This document shows positions 52,944-62,581 of a stretch of DNA of 64,000 nucleotides, piece by piece. The translations under genes and the position numbers were made by a program. The DNA comes from Hyphomicrobiales bacterium. GTDB taxonomy: Bacteria; Pseudomonadota; Alphaproteobacteria; Rhizobiales; Rhizobiaceae. Position 1 is the first letter of the stretch. Each line of letters starts with the position of its first letter. The stretch spans positions 28,911 through 92,910 of the forward strand of contig UBJO01000032.1 in assembly GCA_900465665.1 (NCBI GenBank), written 5' to 3'. Below the pieces are notes generated by a model that saw nothing but the letters and a program-made list of their open reading frames with translations, had not been told where the DNA came from and searched no databases.

Positions 52944-55900
52944 CTAGCCAGATGCTTTGATGTTCGCCACAGTACGGAGATCATCTAAGTGCAACTGTGT
53001 GAACCGAACTCGACTAGGTTCGCCAGCCAACTCGAGTGTAATCTCTGGCAGCACCGCTGCGGCGATCCTAGCACGCAAATCGACATCGCTCACCGGATTG
53101 GCATGACGCCACTTCGCAGCACAAGTTGGGCATAAGGCTAGATGATTCTCTGCTTGCTCTTTTTCAAGTGAATCTAGGCATTCCACGGCCTCGAAGTAGG
53201 GTGAGCCATCGGCAAGGTCGAACGGCATCTTGCTGTGACAGCCCTGACACACCATTTCGCCGATAGGATTTGTGTAGTGGTCTTCCAGATAGGTCCGCGC
53301 GAGCTTCCGACTTTCCGTGTTGCTGGTACGCACGCTGCGCTCTCTGACCTCATAGTTCTTGTTCGCTGCCGCTTGTGCACGCGTTGCAAGTCGTTCAGCC
53401 CTTCGCAACGGGTTGCCGGATTCCCGTTCGGGAAACACGATCGGCTCATAAGAACGACTGTTGATGGTTCGGATCATATCCGCGCTCAACGCGGCCAACG
53501 CATCAGGAGAAAGGTTGCTGAGCCGGTCGATAAGTTCAGCAGAGAGGCCGATCAGCTCCCCAGCCTGGCGCCGGGCCTTTGTTTGTTCATTCCGCTGGCG
53601 ATCCTGCTCGCCGAAACCGATGGCGCGAAGCCATTCCTCATTTCCGCCGACCGCATAGCCCTTTGCAAGATCCGCTTGAGTGATCTCATTTGGCTTTCGA
53701 AGACGTCCATCCTTGGTCGGGATCCAAGCCGCGCGCCGTAGCGCGATCGCCAACGACGAAGGTCGCGTACGAGCGGCATAAGTTTGATTAGGCGAGAAGC
53801 TCGCGACCATGGCTGATGCCCCAACACGGTTCGCGGCCTCCCATACAAGCTTGGATATTTTTGGATCTTGCCTTGCAAGGATTTCCGGAAGCTGGTCAAT
53901 GCGATAGTCGGAATTGGCGCCGGTACCGGTAAAGCGGGCGCCACCCCAGCTATATCGAAGTTCACTGTAACTAGGATGATTATAGGGAATAGAGGACGAC
54001 CAAACTATAAGACGGTCCTCCACGCCACACTTCTCCAGAAACGCCAATAAATCCTTACGAGGAAGTGTTTTATACCCTTCCCATAGCGCTAGCTTATCCC
54101 GTCCCTCTGTCTGGCCATCATAAATGACTTGCAGGCCTGATTCGAGATAGGGCGATCCGAGATAAACATTGCCGGGCACGCTGTAAGTGGCTTCCTCGCC
54201 AGCCCGGACAAACGCCACACCATTGAAGAGCCCTACCTCCCCGGTTTCCTTCCACCAGCGAAGGAAACGACGCATATGGCTGAGGTCCTGCTCACGATTG
54301 GGCCGTGGCCCGTTGCCCCTGTACTTGGTCCGAATGATCGCGCTAAGGAATGCTCGTTCATCAAGATCGCGAACGCCAGCTCGTCGAAGGAATTGCTCGA
54401 CGTCTTTACCGCGGCCCCGGCCGAGTCTGATCAAGCTCTTCTTGACGAGATATAGCTCATCTTGGTCGGCCTCAGGATCCAGATCGCTATCGATTGGCGC
54501 GAAAACAGCATGTCGCGGGGAATGGCGCCGGCCATCCTCGAGCCTAACAAACTGGATGTCGGAGAGATCGACCGACGGCCTTTGGGCTTTTTGGGCCGCC
54601 TCCAAGGCGAGGTAGAAATACTGAATTTGTTCGTCTGACAAGGCGTTGAACCATTTGAGACCGCGCTCGCGCCATACTTTGTCGCTCTCGCCGAAAAGAC
54701 TCTGCGCGCCGAGCACGTGCCGGAAAGATGAGAAGAAATCCGCTAAGCCGAATTCTTCCAGTTTCAGCGTGTTTATGAAGGCATCCACGCGACTGTTCTT
54801 CGGCGCAGCGATAACCCAGCACCGATCCGGACGCCGACAGAATTCTGCAAGGCCAGTTTCCCCCAAGAGATCCCGAAGGTCGGCCGGCCCACGAATCCCG
54901 TTGGCAGTCGTCACATAGCCACCAGCATGAACGGGAATTAGGTCTTCTTCATCAAATTTTGCGACAATCGCGGCGAGGATTGGTGCAAACGTGGCCGGAA
55001 GCTCGTCCGTGGCATTGGGTAGAACGCCAAGAGCATTCCGCTTGAGCAGCCCACGATCGCGTAACGAAGGTAACGCATCGGCAACCATTCCCGCGATTGC
55101 ATCAACCAGCCCAGCATTCCAGCTGTCCTCGCGCTTGATATTTCCACGGTTGTCGGTGAGCTGGAACGGACCATGAATGGTAAAGTGCAGGCCGGTTGGC
55201 TCCTCGGTCTCGAAGAAGACCATGAGCCGTGTCGGCGCTTCCTCGGCGATCAAATCGCCGTCACTGTTGAGCCGGAGGGCAGCTTTAACTTCATATTGCT
55301 TGCGGTCCTCGCGGTGCTCGACCGCGCGCGAAAGTATAACGAAGCGGTCAAGTTGTCTGGCCCCGTCAGGCAGCTGAGCACTGATCGATCGAACCGATTC
55401 ATCGGCGTCACTTACCTCCACGACTCCCTGGCGCTCCCCGTCAATCCACGCGAGTCGTTTGATATGCCGTAGGAATAGAAGAGAACGGGCGCCGGAGGCA
55501 CTGAGACCCTCACGGGCGCGTGTCAACGCAAGTTCGGCGCGGTCGGCGCGCAGCGGCAGGACGATTTTCGTTTTGGCCTCGGCATGATCAGTGTGAACGA
55601 GCCGGGGAACGACCAGACTCTCAATCGCGAAGGCCAATGGCTCACTCTCAATAAATGAATGAATTTCAGGGCGCTCCGTCACGACATAAACCGACTTGAA
55701 GCCGATGCCAAAACAACCGATCTTATGCCCATCATCCAGCTTTGTAGTATTCCCGATACCGGTGATTCCCTCGATGTCGTCACGGTCGAAAGGCCTACCG
55801 TCGTGCTCAAAAACGATGCGGGTCGGCTCTAACAAAAACCGGACCCAACTCGCTCCGGCATCCTCAGCATTCTGTAGTAGTTCGAAGATGAAATGGCTGG

Positions 55901-56027
55901 GGTCGGCATATTTGTCGACAGTCGCGTTCCAGATACCGCGATCGAAGTCATTCTCGTGGTTCGCTGCCACCCACCGTTCGCGCTTCGCGCGCAGCTCATC
56001 AAGCCAGCTGTGAAATGAGGTTTCCAT
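52944..56027 (-). CDS. Sacsin/HSP90-like GHKL ATPase with C-terminal four-Cys HNH-like finger
   Basis: A 1027-residue protein; the start ATG 56027 lies one base after the helicase stop (TGATATG), so translation is coupled. The GHKL ATP site is at the N-terminus: N box ELLQNAEDA (49-57), G1 EHDGRPF (74-80) and G2 GCFGIGFKS (104-112), as in sacsin-like proteins. A long middle region is unassigned. Near the C-terminus CQGCHSKMPF...ENHLALCPTCAAKW has the layout of an HNH treble-clef finger, but the catalytic histidines are not evident. It forms one operon with the helicase and sigma-like gene and is probably a defence effector or sensor. Confidence 0.88.
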   Translation of the reverse strand: METSFHSWLDELRAKRERWVAANHENDFDRGIWNATVDKYADPSHFIFELLQNAEDAGASWVRFLLEPTRIVFEHDGRPFDRDDIEGITGIGNTTKLDDGHKIGCFGIGFKSVYVVTERPEIHSFIESEPLAFAIESLVVPRLVHTDHAEAKTKIVLPLRADRAELALTRAREGLSASGARSLLFLRHIKRLAWIDGERQGVVEVSDADESVRSISAQLPDGARQLDRFVILSRAVEHREDRKQYEVKAALRLNSDGDLIAEEAPTRLMVFFETEEPTGLHFTIHGPFQLTDNRGNIKREDSWNAGLVDAIAGMVADALPSLRDRGLLKRNALGVLPNATDELPATFAPILAAIVAKFDEEDLIPVHAGGYVTTANGIRGPADLRDLLGETGLAEFCRRPDRCWVIAAPKNSRVDAFINTLKLEEFGLADFFSSFRHVLGAQSLFGESDKVWRERGLKWFNALSDEQIQYFYLALEAAQKAQRPSVDLSDIQFVRLEDGRRHSPRHAVFAPIDSDLDPEADQDELYLVKKSLIRLGRGRGKDVEQFLRRAGVRDLDERAFLSAIIRTKYRGNGPRPNREQDLSHMRRFLRWWKETGEVGLFNGVAFVRAGEEATYSVPGNVYLGSPYLESGLQVIYDGQTEGRDKLALWEGYKTLPRKDLLAFLEKCGVEDRLIVWSSSIPYNHPSYSELRYSWGGARFTGTGANSDYRIDQLPEILARQDPKISKLVWEAANRVGASAMVASFSPNQTYAARTRPSSLAIALRRAAWIPTKDGRLRKPNEITQADLAKGYAVGGNEEWLRAIGFGEQDRQRNEQTKARRQAGELIGLSAELIDRLSNLSPDALAALSADMIRTINSRSYEPIVFPERESGNPLRRAERLATRAQAAANKNYEVRERSVRTSNTESRKLARTYLEDHYTNPIGEMVCQGCHSKMPFDLADGSPYFEAVECLDSLEKEQAENHLALCPTCAAKWRHANPVSDVDLRARIAAAVLPEITLELAGEPSRVRFTQLHLDDLRTVANIKASG

Positions 56028-56028
56028 A

Positions 56029-59000
56029 TCAATGCTCCACTCTGAGCGTGCCCGAGGCGACGCGGCGGGGAAGAATATCAGCACGCCGCTCCGCGGCCAT
56101 GAGGTTCTCAAGGGCCTCCTGACGATCTGCGTTGGCGCGTGCAAGCTGACCGGCGCGCATACGCCGAATGCGATCTTCGGACGCGGCTGCGAGCTGTTCC
56201 TCAAGAATCGCGACGCGCGCGCGATGGCTGGCCTCCAGGCTGTCGCGTCGGAATCGCGCGATCTCGCCCGCCTCCGCCACGTGCGCCGCACGCCGCGTGA
56301 TCCAAAGCTCATGATGCCAGCTTTCGAGGCCCTCAATTGTGGCACTGTCCGGTGGCGCCACGTCTGAAGCATCAATGGCGGTTGTGAACACGTCCATGAA
56401 TGCTGCGCCGACGGTCGCGTCCTCAACTACGGGAACGAGCATCGCGTCCTCGCGAAGCCCGCGCATCTGCCACTGATAGATTGCAAAGGCGTGATCGCCG
56501 ACGGGAAGTGCGGAATCATTCACCCGCAATGTCACAACCACCTCCTCATCGCCGGCAAATGACCGCGCGGCAGCCTGAGTGAGCGGGTGTACAGGCGTGA
56601 TGAAAGCGAGCGACCGATCTTCGTTGGCAGCCTCCCGATCGAAGGTCAAAGCAAGCGTCTGCTGATCACCGCGCAGCCATGTTTCCCACTCCCGTTCCGC
56701 AAGACTAAGACGGGTGCCGCGCGCGCGCGGCGGAACAAGGCGTCGCCGCGCGTCAGCGGCGAGCCGGAGACTCTTGACAGGTCCCTGCCCGCTGATTGGA
56801 TTGCGACCAACGTCCAGTTCGCGTTCAAGGTGGAGTCCGACCAGGCGCTCTATCGCAACCGGCTCAAGCCAGCGGCTTGAGGCCTCGGCGATTTCGTCGT
56901 TCATGCGCGTGCGTTCGATGCGAACGCCGAAGAGCTCGGCCTCGCGCTCCTCCAGTGCGTCTGCCTCGATGATCTGGCGGATTTCATTGTCTGCAAGTTG
57001 CTGCAGGCGGGCCTGACGCTCAACGTCGGTCAACCGGAAGTCGTCGGCCACCGCCTGAAGGCGACCAGCGATTTCGCCCAAGATCGCCTCGCTGCCGCCG
57101 ATCGCCCGCTCGAAAACGCCGATACGCTGCAGGCAGCGCTGAAAGATATCGAAGTCGACCGTACCTGGTGTGACAAAATTATAGATCGCGATCGTCTGGC
57201 TGCTTTGGCCATAGCGATCGATACGGCCAATGCGCTGTTCGATGCGCATAGGGTTCCACGGGATATCGAAGTTTACGAGTGCGTCGCAAAATTGGAAATC
57301 GAGACCTTCCGAACCGACCTCAGACGAAAGTAGAATTTCGACAGCGTCTGGATGCTCTGGCGGAAGGGCGAAAGCCTTGCGTAGAGCACGTCGATCATCA
57401 TCGGCCACCCCACCATGGATAAGTGCCACACGCACGCCGCATGCGCGCAAACCTTGGTGCAGATAGTACAGCGTGTGTCGGAATGAACTGAACACAAGCA
57501 AACGGCGGTTGGCCATGCCACCTTTTTGAGTGACGATGTCAACAAGCGCCGCCAGTTTAGGGTCATCTAGCGGCAATCCTCGCGCGCGTTCGACGAGCGT
57601 CCCGATGTCTTCACGGATTTCGTCAATTTCGCTTTCGCCATGATCGAGCGCTTCATCGTCTATCTCGACGAGTTCTAAGTCGCTAAGACGTCGCGTCAGA
57701 ATATCTTCGAGGAAGGGGACTAGCCCGTGCAACGAGCTCGCCGCCTGCCGCCGTATAGTTGTCATAAGGAAGCCGAGTGGGCCTGCGCCATGCGTTCGCA
57801 TATAGATGGAGCGCTGAAGCGCCAGCAGGTCGTCATGAACGGCTCGCTGCTCTGGCGTGAATGGCACTTCGACAGTCCGGGCCTTTCGGCTTGTGAAGTT
57901 GCCGATATCGCGTCGCCGCGTGCGGCTGATCATCGATGCGAAGCTATGAAGCGCCTCCGCAGGTCTGATGAGACGGACGCGGTCGTCATCACTGGTAGCC
58001 CCGCGCGTCGCCGCTACAAGATTGCGATACTCCGGTGATGGCGCCAGCATGACGCGACCCCAGTCGGTGCTCGCGGCTTCAGTCAGCCGTTTGATTGCAG
58101 CATCTTGCCATCCCGGAGCTGCCCCGCGTATCGTTGCGATCGCTGCGTTGATGGCTTCGTTCGGCTGCGCCATCCGCTCGAACGTTGGGCGGTCAATGAC
58201 CAGGTCAGGCCGTAGAAGGTTAAGCAACGAGAACAAATCTCCGGTTCCGAGCTGAACCGGGGTCGCGGTAATCAACACGACCGCCTCGGCGTTGTCGGCG
58301 AGGATACGAAGCCCCTGATGCAAGCTAGTGTCAGTATTCCGGGCGTTATGGGCCTCATCGACTATTAGCAGGTCAAAGCGCGGCGGCGTGTCGAGCGTGG
58401 TAAGGCCGGGGCTGCGGCCGCCCTTCCGCGAAGGATAGCCCTGTAGCAGCTTTTCATTGACAAGCGAGAAGGGCAAGATCGCCCGCGAGTACCGGTCCGG
58501 CCACTCGCCTTCGATGTCGCTTTGATCAAGGCAGTATCGAAGATCGTCACTACCGAGTGTCACGAACTCCTCGTCGAAACGCCGCATCTCACGATGCCAC
58601 TTCTCTTCCGCCACAAGCGCCTTTGAGCACACGACAAGCACCGACCGCAGCGGCCGGCGCGCCTGTAGTTCCCGGAGCAAGAGGCCAGCTTCGATCGTCT
58701 TACCCACGCCGACTTCATCAGCGACTAGTAACCGCGGACGATCGGCCCGTATGAACTTCAGAACGGGCCGGAACTGGTAAGGAATGAAGTCGATGCGACC
58801 CGCCTGGAGTGAGTATAGGTTCGCGATGCTCGGCTCCGCCAGTTGGAGAGCCGTCAGGCGCGCGTGGAACTCACTCAGGGTCGCACGGACCGCACCCGGC
58901 GCGAGGTCAGCGCGCATAACCTGGCTCACATAGAGCGTCTCAAGACGCCCATCGACGAACACGTTGAGCCGGGTTTCCCGGTTGCTTGGCGTAATGCCGG

Positions 59001-59247
59001 TGACGACGCCAATCCGTGCGGGGTCGGATCGCAACGCGACAGTCTCGCCGATTTGCAGCGATGGTGCCGGCTGGATCGTAGCGACGCGGACTGCAATGAT
59101 CTCTCGCACCTTCTTCTCCAGTGCGTTTACATCAACGCCATGCGCATGAGCAGTATCGATTATTTCTTGGTCGCTTGCTTCAAGAATACTTTCCGCAATA
59201 AGCGCGAGAATCTGATCGGAGTCAGGAGCGGTCGTCATTTGATCCAT
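56029..59247 (-). CDS. RapA/SNF2-type superfamily 2 helicase
   Basis: A 1072-residue SF2 translocase. Motif I is DEVGVGKT (177-184), motif II DEAH (297-300), motif III TATP (327-330), and motif V/VI SSEVGSEGLDF...QRIGRIDRYGQ (641-681). The N-terminal beta-rich region (GETVALRSDPARIGVVTGI, VFVDGRLETLYVSQV) resembles the RapA N-terminal domain. The last ~250 residues are coiled-coil-like and charged. No nuclease domain was seen. Its start lies inside the 3' end of the sigma-like gene (13-base overlap), and its stop is one base from the GHKL ATPase. Similar helicases act in several phage-defence systems. Confidence 0.9.
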   Translation of the reverse strand: MDQMTTAPDSDQILALIAESILEASDQEIIDTAHAHGVDVNALEKKVREIIAVRVATIQPAPSLQIGETVALRSDPARIGVVTGITPSNRETRLNVFVDGRLETLYVSQVMRADLAPGAVRATLSEFHARLTALQLAEPSIANLYSLQAGRIDFIPYQFRPVLKFIRADRPRLLVADEVGVGKTIEAGLLLRELQARRPLRSVLVVCSKALVAEEKWHREMRRFDEEFVTLGSDDLRYCLDQSDIEGEWPDRYSRAILPFSLVNEKLLQGYPSRKGGRSPGLTTLDTPPRFDLLIVDEAHNARNTDTSLHQGLRILADNAEAVVLITATPVQLGTGDLFSLLNLLRPDLVIDRPTFERMAQPNEAINAAIATIRGAAPGWQDAAIKRLTEAASTDWGRVMLAPSPEYRNLVAATRGATSDDDRVRLIRPAEALHSFASMISRTRRRDIGNFTSRKARTVEVPFTPEQRAVHDDLLALQRSIYMRTHGAGPLGFLMTTIRRQAASSLHGLVPFLEDILTRRLSDLELVEIDDEALDHGESEIDEIREDIGTLVERARGLPLDDPKLAALVDIVTQKGGMANRRLLVFSSFRHTLYYLHQGLRACGVRVALIHGGVADDDRRALRKAFALPPEHPDAVEILLSSEVGSEGLDFQFCDALVNFDIPWNPMRIEQRIGRIDRYGQSSQTIAIYNFVTPGTVDFDIFQRCLQRIGVFERAIGGSEAILGEIAGRLQAVADDFRLTDVERQARLQQLADNEIRQIIEADALEEREAELFGVRIERTRMNDEIAEASSRWLEPVAIERLVGLHLERELDVGRNPISGQGPVKSLRLAADARRRLVPPRARGTRLSLAEREWETWLRGDQQTLALTFDREAANEDRSLAFITPVHPLTQAAARSFAGDEEVVVTLRVNDSALPVGDHAFAIYQWQMRGLREDAMLVPVVEDATVGAAFMDVFTTAIDASDVAPPDSATIEGLESWHHELWITRRAAHVAEAGEIARFRRDSLEASHRARVAILEEQLAAASEDRIRRMRAGQLARANADRQEALENLMAAERRADILPRRVASGTLRVEH

Positions 59248-59765
59248 CCTGGTTTGAATTGGCGCCTGAGGGCGCGGGTCATACGGCGGCGGCCTGTATC
59301 ATAGCCGGTGGGATCAAGGCCGAGCTGATCACATGCCTGCTTTCGACTCGTCTGGCTCAAAATGTGATCGAAAATGCCGATCGCTACCTGGTCATCTAAC
59401 AGTGCTGTCCGCATACGCTGGGCGAGATCGGCAAAGTCGAACGTGGCTTCAATCGAAGTATCGCTGAAAGGGCTATCCTGATCAGCGGTGAGCGGTTCGC
59501 GAATGTCTTCGTGTCGCCATTGACTGGCGATGCTTCGCATCACCTGGGAGAGGAAGGCGTGGAGGGAGACATTGGCAGGCCAAGGTCTATTACCGGAAAG
59601 AATCCGCGCGAGCGCTTCATTGAGCAAGTCGGACGCCTCACGGCGAGGACAGCCACGGACCCACGTCTCAGCAAGTGCCGCCAGTCGCAGCAAATCGGGT
59701 TGCCGCTGACGGCCAAGCAACCGCCCGACTTCCTCCAATGAGAGATGTTCGACCTCGTCAACCAT
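59235..59765 (-). CDS. ECF sigma factor-like small protein
   Basis: A 176-residue protein whose ATG follows AAGG. EASDLLNEALARILSGNRPWPANVSLHAFLSQVMRSIASQWRHE resembles sigma-70 region 2. DHILSQTSRKQACDQLGLDPTGYDTGRRRMTRALRR resembles the region 4 helix-turn-helix. The -10-recognition part is poorly conserved, so it may not act as a true sigma factor. It leads the operon with the helicase and GHKL ATPase and overlaps the helicase by 13 bases, which points to a control or DNA/RNA-polymerase-binding role in that module. No anti-sigma gene is adjacent. Confidence 0.72.
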   Translation of the reverse strand: MVDEVEHLSLEEVGRLLGRQRQPDLLRLAALAETWVRGCPRREASDLLNEALARILSGNRPWPANVSLHAFLSQVMRSIASQWRHEDIREPLTADQDSPFSDTSIEATFDFADLAQRMRTALLDDQVAIGIFDHILSQTSRKQACDQLGLDPTGYDTGRRRMTRALRRQFKPGWIK

Positions 59766-59941
59766 GAACCTTGCCAGGTATCCATTTATCTACATTGCGC
59801 GGATGGAGGGCAAAACGGGAAGCTCGGTGTAGAAATTATTTGATGTCGAGCTGCGGCGCCTGCTTTAGGAACATGCGAGGGTCCGTCCGCGACGCCATTC
59901 AGCGCCAATCTCTGAATTGTGCGTGAAGAACATCGCACCGG

Positions 59942-59955
59942 CCGCTTTAAAGCGG
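59942..59955. promoter_or_regulatory. 14-base palindrome upstream of the sigma-like operon
   Basis: CCGCTTTAAAGCGG is a perfect palindrome in the 267-base gap between the protease stop and the sigma-like gene start, about 180 bases before that start. It could be an operator. No protein is assigned to it, and the rest of the gap shows nothing clear. Confidence 0.4.
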
Positions 59956-60032
59956 GCGCTGAAAAATGTCGGCGCGATTTTATCCGCTCGAGTGGCGAAC
60001 AGAATGCCTGTCTCACTCGTCCGACCCTATCG

Positions 60033-62576
60033 TCACCCCCTGGTTCTCAGACGCTGAGCCACCGTAATATCCGCCAGCCGTAATCCCCGCCGCAATACTT
60101 CCGCGCGAACCTCTTCGTAGATCGGCGCGTTCCCGCTGGGATCGGCAATAGTCATTAGTATTGAAAAACGGATGCCTTCTTCAGGGTATATTGCACCTGC
60201 GCGGGTTAGGCCCTTGAGAGAGAGCTTCCAGTCGCTCGTCGTACCGCACCCTTTGGGCATGTTCTTTTCATAGCGCTTTATTGGGGTCCATTTTAGCCCA
60301 TTCTCGAGCAGGTATCGCTCTGTGTACTCCAAATGCTGCGGCAGCTGGCTATCACATGCGTTAAGGCGTTGCTGATGATCTGGCACGAGTTCGCCGTTTT
60401 CGTTTTCCTTCTCTTCGAGTTGATGCAGCCCAACATTGAGCTGAACACGTTGGCACTCGGCATCAAAGGCGGCGTCAACCGGTGGCGTGTGCGCAAGTGT
60501 TACATCGACCCGGCCCCGGCATTTGCCGTCCGAAGTCACCAGCGAGCGTGGCCAAGTGAATATGAAAGATAGCTCTCGCCGAGGTGGAAGGATGTCCGCA
60601 AACACAAGCGTAATACTGCTTGGATCGTCAGAAAGGGATTGGTCAGAATGGGTTGGCACGCCGAATCCAACAAAGTCGCGCGCAACCGCCCTCAATGGCT
60701 TGGCGCATAGAATTTTGGGTTTCGATGCTTTGTGAACGCTTAGCGCAAGGAGTGTTTCGCGTGGGGCTTGACCTTCCAGCCTGTGATCGAGCGCTGCCAA
60801 AGAGCGCGTTATCAATGGGGTGGCGTAACTAGTGCCCGATCCCCCCACGACGGACCCATCGGCTCCGACCGAGTATAGGCCGGACAAACCTCCTGTTCGG
60901 GACGAAACCCCGCCGAAGTGAGCTAGTTCCGGCTTCCGCGCTCCCCCGGGACCTGGACCGCGACGACTATATGCAGTAGGCACATCCGCCACCGCTCCAG
61001 CCACATTCGGTACGTTGAGCGCTCCGACCGTTAGACCGAATAGATGCTCTCCCGGTGCGGTGATCCTCTCTTCCGCAATTGCTCGGGTTGCCAACATCTC
61101 TAAGGCGTCTTCCGCTTTTGCCGGCCATTCGGGACGTGCTTCAATTCCTCTGAGGTTGCCAGCTGATACGAGAAAGAGAACATCATGGGCCAGAGCGATT
61201 CGATCTAGATTCGCGGCGAAGCTGCTATAGCCGAGACCTTGTCGCACTCCAGGCGCGCCCAAACTCATGTTGAACACACGGACACCCTGCGCCCGCGCAA
61301 CCTCTATCTGAGTCTCAAGCTGGTCGAAAAACTCATCCGGCGTTTGATAATATTGATCGAGCAACCCGCGACGAGGCAGCACATCAATATCGAAAAACCG
61401 GCAAGGAATGGGCTCTAGTCGGTCTGCAAGTGCTGTGTTCATGGCTCCGGCGCCTGTGAGCAGACCAGCGATGAACGATCCATGCTCAACATCGCGATCC
61501 GCTGGCGCGATCACTCCTGCAGTTCCAACCCTCCAAGGCTCCAGCTGAGGTACCGTCGCAATACCAGAGTCGATGACCCCTACCACCGGATAATTCTCAT
61601 CAGGAACGGGCGGTGCGATCACCGCCTGCCGCCCTAGAGCAACATGAGGAGCTGACTCGGTATCCAGACGAAGCGGCAGTTCGACGCGTCGAACCAGCGG
61701 CTCGCGCGCCAAAACCTCAAGGAGTTCTTGATGCCGTTTTAACGACCTGTCGGGAGCGGGCGGGCCGAAATCCATCTCCATCTCTGCTTCTTCGGCGTCC
61801 ATCTCGGGGACTAGCGGTAGATTGATCGTCCGCCTATCGTCGCTGCGGAGGTCAACACTCAAAGTTAGAGTAGCGGCTGTTGCCTTCGACGTGCGCGAGC
61901 TAAACGGAACAGCTAGAACACCACCCAACGCATGCAACCGCCGACGAAACCGTTCGACCATCTCATCAACTGCTTGCGGCGTGACCCTCGGATCCGGTCT
62001 GAATAGCTCCACTACGTATCCGCCGATGACGTTCTCTTGCTCCAGCCATGTCACCGCGTCTCGTGCCGAGAAACCGAGCCTATCGACCGACGTTGGCAGG
62101 CGGATTTCGTCGATTGCTCCGACCTCGGACCGATAGGAAGAAACACGCTCTTCTAAGCGTCCCGATACCGGATCCACCACCCGACGTGGTTCAAGCTCTG
62201 CTTTTCGTTCGATCAGTTCACTCAACTGCTCCAACGCATCTGGCGTAGTCTGGAAATACATTTGCCCGATTGCTGCACCACCCACGAGCGCGAACCTGTT
62301 CTGCGCAGTAAACAGTGCTCCTAAGGGACGATAGCTCTTAGCAAGCCCCTCCTCTCGCATCTGCACAAGAATAAAACCGGCGGGATCTCCGCTAGCCTTT
62401 AGACTGCCGCTAGCTAGCGCGAGCTGTTGTCGTAAAATAGCCTTGTGACGTTGAAACCCGTTATTATTCCCAGCGAAGAAATCCTTGTTTGGTCCGCGCG
62501 TTCCAGTCGGCTGAACCTGTATCAACCGTTGTGTATCGAGGAATACCTGAATTGGGCGCGCTATCTGTTCAGCCAT
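60033..62576 (-). CDS. Subtilisin-like (S8) serine protease with large N-terminal domain
   Basis: An 847-residue S8 peptidase without a signal peptide, so probably cytoplasmic. The triad is complete: Asp336 in VVGVIDSGIA, His365 in EHGSFIAG and Ser583 in GTSYATP, with the oxyanion Asn474 in SAGN. The N-terminal ~320 residues match no family I can name, and ~200 residues follow the catalytic core. It lies five bases after the AAA+ ATPase gene. Such ATPase-protease pairs recur in defence islands; the ATPase may restrain or feed the protease. Its targets are unknown. Confidence 0.9.
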   Translation of the reverse strand: MAEQIARPIQVFLDTQRLIQVQPTGTRGPNKDFFAGNNNGFQRHKAILRQQLALASGSLKASGDPAGFILVQMREEGLAKSYRPLGALFTAQNRFALVGGAAIGQMYFQTTPDALEQLSELIERKAELEPRRVVDPVSGRLEERVSSYRSEVGAIDEIRLPTSVDRLGFSARDAVTWLEQENVIGGYVVELFRPDPRVTPQAVDEMVERFRRRLHALGGVLAVPFSSRTSKATAATLTLSVDLRSDDRRTINLPLVPEMDAEEAEMEMDFGPPAPDRSLKRHQELLEVLAREPLVRRVELPLRLDTESAPHVALGRQAVIAPPVPDENYPVVGVIDSGIATVPQLEPWRVGTAGVIAPADRDVEHGSFIAGLLTGAGAMNTALADRLEPIPCRFFDIDVLPRRGLLDQYYQTPDEFFDQLETQIEVARAQGVRVFNMSLGAPGVRQGLGYSSFAANLDRIALAHDVLFLVSAGNLRGIEARPEWPAKAEDALEMLATRAIAEERITAPGEHLFGLTVGALNVPNVAGAVADVPTAYSRRGPGPGGARKPELAHFGGVSSRTGGLSGLYSVGADGSVVGGSGTSYATPLITRSLAALDHRLEGQAPRETLLALSVHKASKPKILCAKPLRAVARDFVGFGVPTHSDQSLSDDPSSITLVFADILPPRRELSFIFTWPRSLVTSDGKCRGRVDVTLAHTPPVDAAFDAECQRVQLNVGLHQLEEKENENGELVPDHQQRLNACDSQLPQHLEYTERYLLENGLKWTPIKRYEKNMPKGCGTTSDWKLSLKGLTRAGAIYPEEGIRFSILMTIADPSGNAPIYEEVRAEVLRRGLRLADITVAQRLRTRG

Positions 62577-62581
62577 AGGAC

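Noticed and set aside
56028..56426. N-terminal extension of the GHKL ATPase by 133 residues
   Set aside because: It lies inside the helicase gene and reads as antisense-like Arg/Ser-rich sequence; the ATG at 56027, coupled to the helicase stop, is far better.
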